Below, piece after piece: positions 23,466 to 29,857 of a DNA stretch of 36,536 bases; the first letter of the stretch is position 1; each line of letters starts with the position of its first letter. This stretch comes from Flavobacteriaceae bacterium (lineage in GTDB: Bacteria > Bacteroidota > Bacteroidia > Flavobacteriales > Flavobacteriaceae). Below the pieces are notes generated by a model, which searched no databases, had not been told where the DNA came from, and saw only the letters and a list, made by a program, of their open reading frames with translations. The stretch is taken from positions 1 through 36,536 of the forward strand of contig JABXIJ010000066.1 of the NCBI GenBank assembly GCA_013373105.1, read 5' to 3'. Both the position numbers and the translations under genes were made by a program.

Positions 23466-23485
23466 AAAATGCGGATGCAAATATA
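23466..23485 (-). promoter_or_regulatory. rplU: rplU-rpmA promoter block shared with HU
   Basis: On the minus strand the exact -7 element TATATTTG (23485-23478) continues into CATCCGCATTTT. The 20-mer is identical to that before HU (11351-11370). The leader to the rplU ATG would be about 50 bases. Confidence 0.8.
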
Positions 23486-23587
23486 CATCTTTTTTGCTAC
23501 TTAACAACATCATTCATAATATTTTAAATTTTAAAGAATTATCTCAAAGAATCCTTTTAAAAACTGTGTAATTACAGGTTGGTTATT

Positions 23588-23595
23588 TATTTTTG
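23588..23595 (+). promoter_or_regulatory. Probable -7 element of the M16 peptidase pair
   Basis: TATTTTTG matches TAnnTTTG exactly and lies 89 bases before the first M16 start, which would give a leader longer than that of the neighbours. The rest of 23514-23684 shows no other clear signal. Confidence 0.45.
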
Positions 23596-23684
23596 AACTT
23601 AAGTTAATTTAACGCTTTTGAACTGTAACAAACTAAGTAAATAAGCGTCGAATGCTATTGAAAATAAAAACAAAATAAAAACTA

Positions 23685-25016
23685 ATGAAGAACACTATTT
23701 TAACAATTTCTTCCATTTTGTTTTTTGTGCTATTTACCAATGCACAAAAGGTAAAATTCGAAGAGTATGATTTAGACAATGGCTTACATGTAATTTTACA
23801 TCAAGATAATTCTGCGCCAGTAGTAACTGTAAATGTAATGTATCATGTAGGTGCTAAAGATGAAGAAGATGGTAAAACTGGAATGGCTCATTTTTATGAA
23901 CATTTGTTATTTACAGGTACCAAGAATATTGAAAGAGGAATGTGGAGTGAAATTCAATCTGCTAGAGGAGGTACTGGAAATGCAAATACAGATTGGGATA
24001 GAACTAATTATTATCAAACATACCCTTCTAACGAGTTAAAATTGGCGCTTTGGATGGAGTCTGAACGTATGTTACATCCTATAATCGATCAAAAAGCAGT
24101 AAACACACAAAACGAAGTTGTAAAAGAAGAAAAGCGTCAAAGAATGGATAACGCTCCTTATGGAAAACTTATTTATGGTGATGTTTACCAATATATTTTT
24201 GATAAACACAATTACGGTAGACCAATGATTGGTTACATAAAAGATTTAGATGCAGCTAAATTAGAAGAATTTCAAGCATTTTACGATAAATGGTATATGC
24301 CAAATAATGCTGTCTTAGTAGTAGCTGGTGACTTTGAGAAAAATGAAGCTAAAACTTGGATTAAAGATTATTTTGCATCTATACCAAAAAGACAAGCTCC
24401 TGAAAGAGTAAAAATTGTTGAGCCAGAAAGAACAGAAGAAAAAAGAGTTGTAGAGTACGATTCAAATATTCAACTACCACTTATTGGTATGGCTTTTAAA
24501 ACACCATCATTTAAAGAAAGAGATGCAAAAGTATTAGATGTTATTTCTACAATTTTAAGTAATGGTAAAAGTTCTAGATTGTACAAAAAGCTAGTTGACG
24601 ATAAAAAATTAGCGCTTCAAGCATTTTCATTTTCTAGACCTTTAGAAGATTATAGTGTGTATTTAATAGGTTCTATTATTGCACAAGGTGCAACTAACGA
24701 TCAAATTCTTAAAGAAATAGACGAAGAAATTGAAAAACTACAAACAGAATTAATTTCTGATGAAGACTTACAAAAAGTAAGAAATAAATTTGAAAATCAG
24801 TTTGTGGCTTCAAATTCTAGTGTTCAAGGTATTGCTGCTAGTTTAGCTAGGTATTATTTATTAGGTGGTAATACAAACCAAATAAATAAAGAATTGGAAA
24901 TAATTAACTCTATTACCAAAGAAGAAATAAGAGAAGTTGCTATAAAATATTTAGCAAAAGATAGACGTGTAATAATGGATTATTTACCAGAATCACAAAA
25001 AAAAGAATCTAAATAA
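23685..25016 (+). CDS. M16 family zinc metallopeptidase, catalytic subunit
   Basis: A 443-residue secreted or periplasmic peptidase with a signal peptide (residues 1-20, ending FTNAQ). The inverted zinc motif HxxEH is intact as HFYEH at residues 69-73, and the distal Glu is supplied by NEVVKEEKRQR near residue 149, the spacing expected for M16. Two pitrilysin-like domains follow. Downstream after 8 bases is a second M16 protein without the zinc motif. Such pairs form heterodimers like the mitochondrial processing peptidase, with this gene supplying catalysis. Likely substrates are short or unfolded peptides, but none is shown here. Confidence 0.94.
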   Translation: MKNTILTISSILFFVLFTNAQKVKFEEYDLDNGLHVILHQDNSAPVVTVNVMYHVGAKDEEDGKTGMAHFYEHLLFTGTKNIERGMWSEIQSARGGTGNANTDWDRTNYYQTYPSNELKLALWMESERMLHPIIDQKAVNTQNEVVKEEKRQRMDNAPYGKLIYGDVYQYIFDKHNYGRPMIGYIKDLDAAKLEEFQAFYDKWYMPNNAVLVVAGDFEKNEAKTWIKDYFASIPKRQAPERVKIVEPERTEEKRVVEYDSNIQLPLIGMAFKTPSFKERDAKVLDVISTILSNGKSSRLYKKLVDDKKLALQAFSFSRPLEDYSVYLIGSIIAQGATNDQILKEIDEEIEKLQTELISDEDLQKVRNKFENQFVASNSSVQGIAASLARYYLLGGNTNQINKELEIINSITKEEIREVAIKYLAKDRRVIMDYLPESQKKESK

Positions 25017-25024
25017 AGACAGTT

Positions 25025-27070
25025 ATGAAAACGAAAATATATTCAATTATAACCTTATTATTCTTATCACTTAGTTTAAATGCACAAGTTGATAGAACTA
25101 AAATTCCAGAATCTGGTCCTGCTCCAAAAATTAACATCGGTAAACCTAAAAAGTTTACCTTAAAAAATGGTTTACAGGTTTTAGTAGTAGAAAACAATAA
25201 ATTACCAAGAGTTAGCGTAACTTTAGATATAGACAATGCACCTGTAGCAGATGGAGATAAAAGTGGTATTGCTGGTTTTGTTGGTGGTATGTTAGGAACA
25301 GGGAGTAAAAACATGTCTAAAGAAGCTTTTGATAAAGAAGTAGATTATTTAGGCGCTAGTATTGGTTTTGGATCGGAAAGTGCTTTTGCAAGCTCTTTAT
25401 CTAAATATTTCCCAAGAGTTTTAGAGTTAATGGCAGACGCTGCTTTTAAACCAGTATTCTCTCAAGAAGAGTTCGATAAACAAATGAAACAAGCTTTAGA
25501 TGGAATTAAAAATTCTGAAAATAGTGTTTCTGCAATTGCTAGTAGAGTAGACAGATTATTAACTTATGGTAAAGAGCATCCTTATGGTGAGTTTACTACT
25601 GAAGAGACTCTTAAAAACATCACATTAGAAGATGTAAAAAATCATTATAACAAAGTATTTAGACCTAATAACGCTTATTTAGTAGTTATTGGTGATGTAA
25701 AGTATAGAGACGTAAAAAAGCAAATAAAGAAACTTTTTAGCGATTGGGAAAAAAGAGAAGTACCAACTCAAACACTGCTAGAAGTAAAAAACCCAGAATC
25801 TACAGAAATTAACTTTGTTAATATGCCTAATGCAGTTCAATCTGAAGTGTCAATTATTAACTCTGTTGATTTAAAAATGAGCGACAAAGATTACTTTGCT
25901 GTATTGTTAGCAAACCAAATTTTAGGTGGTGGTGGTACAGGTAGATTATATAAAAATTTACGTGAAGATAAAGGATATACATATGGTGCATATTCTAGTA
26001 TAGGAGCAAGCAGATATGCTTCTCGCTTTAAAGCATCTGCCTCTGTTAGAAATATGGTAACAGATAGCGCTGTTGTAGAGTTTATGAAAGAAATAAATAC
26101 AATTCGTTATCAAAAAGCAACTCAAAAAGAATTAGATATTGCTAAAGCAAAATATGTAGGTAACTTTTTAAGAAATGTAGAAAATCCTGGTACTATTGCT
26201 AGTTTTGCTCTTACAATTTTACAAAATGATTTACCTAAAGATTATTATGAGAATTATTTAAAAAACATTAATGATGTTACTTTAGATGATGTTCAAAATG
26301 CTGCAATAAAGTATTTTAAAGGTAATAAAGCTAGAATTGTAATAACTGGTAAAGCTATAGATGTAATACCAAATCTTGAGAAAACAGATTACCCAATTCG
26401 CTATTTTGACAAAGAAGGTAACCCAACTGAGAAGCCAGAATTAACCATTCCAATTCCAGAAGGAATGACTGCAAAAACAGTTGTAGATAACTACATAAAA
26501 GCAATTGGAGGTAAAGAAAAAGTTGAAGCTATTTCTAATGTAATGATGGTTGCAAGTGCTAACATACAAGGTACTCCTATAGTATTAACATCTAAAGTTG
26601 CAGCACCAAATAAAACATCACAAGTTGTTTCTGTAATGGGTAATGTAATGTCTAAAACAATTTTTGATGGTACGACTGGTTATATAGAGGCTAGAGGTCA
26701 GAAAATGCCAATGCAAGAAGCACAAATAAATGAGTCTAAAAAAGCAATAGCTCCTTTTGCTGATATGGCTTATGTTAATGGTAAACTTGATAGAATTGAA
26801 CCTGTAGAAGGTGTAGATTATTATGTTATAGTAAACAATACTACAGAAATATTCTACGATGTTAAAACAGGTTTAAAAGCAAAAGAAGTTAGAACTGCAA
26901 AGGGTCCTCAAGGCGATATTAAGATACCAACAACTTATTCAAATTATAAGGTTGTAAATGGTGTATTATTTCCTCATACAATTGGTCAGAAAAATGGACC
27001 TATGACATTTAATTTTGAAGTAAAAGAAATTAAAGTAAACGAAGGTGTTTCTGATGAAGATTTTAAATAA
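25025..27070 (+). CDS. M16 family protein, non-catalytic subunit with C-terminal extra domain
   Basis: A 681-residue protein with a signal peptide (ending LSLNAQ). The M16 fold is clear (FTLKNGLQVLVVENNKLPRVSV, and RLYKNLREDKGYTYGAYSS with the R/Y substrate-binding pair), but at the zinc-motif position it reads GIAGFVGGMLGTG, so HxxEH is lost. After about residue 480 a further 200 residues (TVVDNYIKAIGGKEKVEAI, DVKTGLKAKE, TTYSNYKVVNGVLFPHTI) resemble the LolA-like lipoprotein-carrier beta fold often found at this position in Bacteroidota. It probably complements the catalytic subunit encoded 8 bases upstream. The 3' end leads into a terminator. Confidence 0.92.
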   Translation: MKTKIYSIITLLFLSLSLNAQVDRTKIPESGPAPKINIGKPKKFTLKNGLQVLVVENNKLPRVSVTLDIDNAPVADGDKSGIAGFVGGMLGTGSKNMSKEAFDKEVDYLGASIGFGSESAFASSLSKYFPRVLELMADAAFKPVFSQEEFDKQMKQALDGIKNSENSVSAIASRVDRLLTYGKEHPYGEFTTEETLKNITLEDVKNHYNKVFRPNNAYLVVIGDVKYRDVKKQIKKLFSDWEKREVPTQTLLEVKNPESTEINFVNMPNAVQSEVSIINSVDLKMSDKDYFAVLLANQILGGGGTGRLYKNLREDKGYTYGAYSSIGASRYASRFKASASVRNMVTDSAVVEFMKEINTIRYQKATQKELDIAKAKYVGNFLRNVENPGTIASFALTILQNDLPKDYYENYLKNINDVTLDDVQNAAIKYFKGNKARIVITGKAIDVIPNLEKTDYPIRYFDKEGNPTEKPELTIPIPEGMTAKTVVDNYIKAIGGKEKVEAISNVMMVASANIQGTPIVLTSKVAAPNKTSQVVSVMGNVMSKTIFDGTTGYIEARGQKMPMQEAQINESKKAIAPFADMAYVNGKLDRIEPVEGVDYYVIVNNTTEIFYDVKTGLKAKEVRTAKGPQGDIKIPTTYSNYKVVNGVLFPHTIGQKNGPMTFNFEVKEIKVNEGVSDEDFK

Positions 27071-27090
27071 AAAAATTTAAACTCGATATT

Positions 27091-27123
27091 AAAAAGTCAA
27101 ATCTATTAGGTTTGGCTTTTTTT
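27091..27123. terminator. Bidirectional terminator between M16 and EamA genes
   Basis: AAAAAGTCAAA (27091-27101) pairs with TTTGGCTTTTT (27111-27121) with one G-T pair and a 9-base loop, followed by T on the plus strand and by T-rich sequence on the minus strand. The stop codon of the EamA gene (27106-27108) is inside the loop. Confidence 0.8.
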
Positions 27124-27990
27124 ATTTCTATTTAATAAATAAACTCCTAAAAGAATTAAAACTGCAGCTAAGAGTTGAATTATGCTTAGTTTTTCACCAT
27201 CTAAAACTCCCCAAAAAACAGCAACTATAGGTATTAAATAGGTTACAGAAGATGCAAATACTGGGGTAGCCAAATGCACCATTTTATTATAAAAAACTTT
27301 AGCAATACCCGTTCCAAAAATAGCTAACACAGTTACATATCCTAAAGATTCTAAATTAGTTGTAGTGTATTTAAAATCTGAGAAAAAACCTGTAAATATT
27401 AATACTATAAATGCTGGAATTATTAACAATAAAAAATTACCAGCTACAATACTTAAAGCACTTAAATCACTTAAATGCTTTTTTACAATATTTACATTTA
27501 ATGCATAACCAATTGATGCCACAACTACCAGCAATGAAAACCAGTAATTTTGATCTGGATTCAAATCAGCTCCTTTTAAAATTAAGATTATAGTTCCAGC
27601 TAAACCAATAGTTATTCCAATAAGCTGTTCTTTTTTAAATGCTAATGAAAACGCTAAAACACCAATAATAAAAGTGTTGAATGGCGTAAGAGAATTTAAA
27701 ATTGACGCAATAGAACTATCAATTCCATTAACAGCATACGCAAATAAAAACACTGGAAAAAAAGTACCTAATAAGGCTGTATACAAAATATACTTATAGT
27801 GTTTCTTTTGAATTTTCTTTAAACTTTTAAAGCCAATAGCCAACAAAAAACTTCCAGCTATTAACATTCTAAACGCACCAACCTGAATTGGAGAAAGACC
27901 TATTAAAGCTTTTTTCATTAAAATAAATGAACTACCCCAAACTAAGGAAAGTAGAATTAAATAAAACCATTTTTCATTTTGGTTAGCCAT
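27106..27990 (-). CDS. EamA/DMT-superfamily transporter
   Basis: A 294-residue inner-membrane protein with ten predicted helices in two EamA repeats (WFYLILLSLVWGSSFILMKKALIGLSP in the first, GYALNVNIVKKHLSDLSALSIVAG in the second), the pattern of drug/metabolite exporters such as RhaT and YdcZ relatives. The substrate is unknown; many family members export amino acids or metabolites. It stands alone, convergent to the M16 pair and divergent from the HMA lipoprotein gene. Confidence 0.92.
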   Translation of the reverse strand: MANQNEKWFYLILLSLVWGSSFILMKKALIGLSPIQVGAFRMLIAGSFLLAIGFKSLKKIQKKHYKYILYTALLGTFFPVFLFAYAVNGIDSSIASILNSLTPFNTFIIGVLAFSLAFKKEQLIGITIGLAGTIILILKGADLNPDQNYWFSLLVVVASIGYALNVNIVKKHLSDLSALSIVAGNFLLLIIPAFIVLIFTGFFSDFKYTTTNLESLGYVTVLAIFGTGIAKVFYNKMVHLATPVFASSVTYLIPIVAVFWGVLDGEKLSIIQLLAAVLILLGVYLLNRNKKSQT

Positions 27991-28049
27991 AAAAGATATT
28001 TAAAAATGCAAAAGTCTAACAATTTTTCAATTACTAATTTGATTATTAA

Positions 28050-28057
28050 TAAATTTG
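28050..28057 (+). promoter_or_regulatory. -7 element of the HMA lipoprotein gene
   Basis: TAAATTTG is an exact TAnnTTTG match, 25 bases before the ATG at 28083. No phased TTAACA array is seen upstream, which makes this a useful control for the phosphate-type promoters. Confidence 0.6.
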
Positions 28058-28082
28058 TACAATAATTAAATTATAAATTACA

Positions 28083-28514
28083 ATGAGATTAAAAAATATA
28101 CTTGCCATTGTGTTATTATCATCTTTTATGATGATTGGCTGTAAAGAAAAAGCAAAAAAAGAAGTTAAAAAAGAAAACGTTTCTTTAGCAATTTCTGGTA
28201 TGACTTGCGAGATTGGTTGTGCGAAAACAATTCAATCTAAATTATCTAAAAAAGAAGGAGTTCTAAACGCTAAAGTAATTTTTACAGATAGTATTGCAAC
28301 TATAGAATACGATGCTAATACTGTTTCTAAGAAAGATTTAATTGCTTTTGTAGATGGTATTGCTGGAGGTGGTATGTATAAAGCTTCTGAAAGTAATTCT
28401 AAAAAACACGAATGTTTAGAAACTTGTAAAAAAGAATGTCAGTTAAAAGAAGGCAACAAAAAAGAGTGTAAAGAGAATTGCACTATGGCTTGTTGTAAAG
28501 ACAAAAAAGCTTAA
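28083..28514 (+). CDS. HMA-domain lipoprotein with Cys-rich tail
   Basis: A 143-residue lipoprotein (lipobox MIGC, Cys20) with a Lys/Glu-rich linker, then a heavy-metal-associated domain at about residues 33-100. The metal loop reads GMTCEIGC: Cys42 and Cys46 are separated by three residues instead of the usual two, so metal geometry should differ from CopZ or MerP. The tail after residue 108 has seven Cys in the pattern C-x3-C-x3-C-x9-C-x3-C-x3-CC, two imperfect copies of an EC-x3-C-x3-C unit. It likely holds a metal ion in the periplasm or at the outer membrane, perhaps copper. No metal ATPase or regulator gene adjoins it. It ends at a strong terminator. Confidence 0.85.
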   Translation: MRLKNILAIVLLSSFMMIGCKEKAKKEVKKENVSLAISGMTCEIGCAKTIQSKLSKKEGVLNAKVIFTDSIATIEYDANTVSKKDLIAFVDGIAGGGMYKASESNSKKHECLETCKKECQLKEGNKKECKENCTMACCKDKKA

Positions 28515-28534
28515 TTAAAAAAAATTATTAAATT

Positions 28535-28564
28535 AAAAAAGCAGGCTAAAAAGCCTGCTTTTTT
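28535..28564. terminator. Bidirectional terminator after the HMA gene
   Basis: GCAGGCT (28541-28547) pairs with AGCCTGC (28552-28558) around AAAA, flanked by A6 on the left and T6 on the right, so it can serve both the HMA gene and the convergent beta-helix lipoprotein gene. Confidence 0.93.
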
Positions 28565-28586
28565 ATTTGCAATTAATTGTTATTTA

Positions 28587-29801
28587 TTATTGTCTAGTCC
28601 ATCCTGCACCCCAAGTTGCATAGTCTGTACCAGTTGCATTGTTGTCTATAGTTAAGAAGTCTGCTTCAGTAAAAGTCTCTCCAGTATCATTTTTCATGTT
28701 AACGTTAACATCAGCAAAGATTACTGAATTTACAACTAAATCGCCACTTAAAACACCAGCACCTGTTGGGTTATCTCCTTGATCTCCATCTAAATCAAAA
28801 GCTTCAGCAAAACCTTCAATCCAAACATTGTTAAAGATACCTTGAGTACCAGCTCTTAAACGAATTGCTTCGTTACCTGTACCAGATCCTAAACCTATAA
28901 TAGTTAAGTTGTTAACTGTTGGCTTAGAGAAGTAAATTGGGTTAGAGTTGTTTCCAACGTCTGTATTATAACCATCTGCTTCAATACCTTTATCATGAGA
29001 AGTTCCATGCTTAACATAAGCATCTGTAATTGTACCTGAATAACCTTCTGTCCAGTCAATTGAATCGTCTTGTGCGTTAACTACAGATACGTTAGATACA
29101 TTTACAGTACCACCAAAAAATTCAACACCATCATCATTACCTTCAAACATTTGAATGTATTCTACAGTTGTTCCATTTCCTACTCCATAAAAAGAAAAAC
29201 CATTGTTTTCTGATTGACCAGAAGCTTTACCACCTGAATACTCAACTCTTACATAACGTAAAGTACCTGAGTTATCATCAGCTACTGTACCACCATAAGG
29301 TAAGTTACCAATTTCTGATGTTGCTGTAGCGTTACCTGTAACAGAGTTCACTGGAGCTTTACCCAATAAGATTAAACCTCCCCAATCTCCTGAGTTAGGA
29401 GTAGTTGCTGCAGAAGTAAATACAATTGGTTGAGAAGAAGTACCTTCTGCCATAATCTTACCACCTTGAGCAATAGCTAAATAAACGTCTGCTCCAGTTG
29501 CAGCAGCTTTAATAACCATACCAGCTGGAATAGTTAATGTTGCACCATCTGCCACTACAGTTGGACCTGTAATAGTGTATGAATTATTATTATCTAAAGT
29601 TAAGTCTGTAGAAATAGTACCATTTAAGTCGATATTTTGGCTAGTGGTTCCACCAGTATTTCCACCAGTACTGTTATTGTTGTTTGTAGTGTTATTTGTA
29701 ACACTGTTATCAGTTATTACGATATCTGATGTGCCATCTTCTCCACAAGAAGTAAATAATGCAGCTGCAATTGTTAATGCAAATAAAAATTTATTTTTCA
29801 T
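28587..29801 (-). CDS. Beta-helix-type lipoprotein downstream of a TonB-dependent receptor
   Basis: A 404-residue lipoprotein when started at 29801, which places the lipobox FTSC at Cys19; an in-frame ATG at 29825 would add eight residues before the signal. A low-complexity Asn/Thr/Gly linker (about residues 28-55) precedes repeated short strands and turns (GATLTIPAGMVIKA, GGKIMAEGTSSQPIVFTSA, GDWGGLILLGKAPVN, YVRVEYSGGKA, GVEFFGGTVNVSNVSVVNAQDDSIDW), consistent with a right-handed parallel beta-helix. No catalytic motif or type IX secretion sorting domain is evident. It lies 56 bases downstream of the receptor with no terminator between, so it is probably its surface partner, in the place normally held by SusD. 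Confidence 0.82.
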   Translation of the reverse strand: MKNKFLFALTIAAALFTSCGEDGTSDIVITDNSVTNNTTNNNNSTGGNTGGTTSQNIDLNGTISTDLTLDNNNSYTITGPTVVADGATLTIPAGMVIKAAATGADVYLAIAQGGKIMAEGTSSQPIVFTSAATTPNSGDWGGLILLGKAPVNSVTGNATATSEIGNLPYGGTVADDNSGTLRYVRVEYSGGKASGQSENNGFSFYGVGNGTTVEYIQMFEGNDDGVEFFGGTVNVSNVSVVNAQDDSIDWTEGYSGTITDAYVKHGTSHDKGIEADGYNTDVGNNSNPIYFSKPTVNNLTIIGLGSGTGNEAIRLRAGTQGIFNNVWIEGFAEAFDLDGDQGDNPTGAGVLSGDLVVNSVIFADVNVNMKNDTGETFTEADFLTIDNNATGTDYATWGAGWTRQ

Positions 29802-29857
29802 TGTTTTTAAATTTAATTTATTCATTTTTAGTTTAATTCGTGTTAATTATTTAAAGT

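Noticed and set aside
23421..23513. Possible N-terminal extension of L21
   Set aside because: The added 31 residues are translated from the promoter (-7 element at 23478-23485) and leader; normal L21 begins MYAIVEIAGQQ at 23420.
28587..29825. Type IX secretion cargo with C-terminal sorting domain
   Set aside because: The protein is a lipoprotein and its C-terminus (LTIDNNATGTDYATW region) lacks the conserved sorting-domain motifs.
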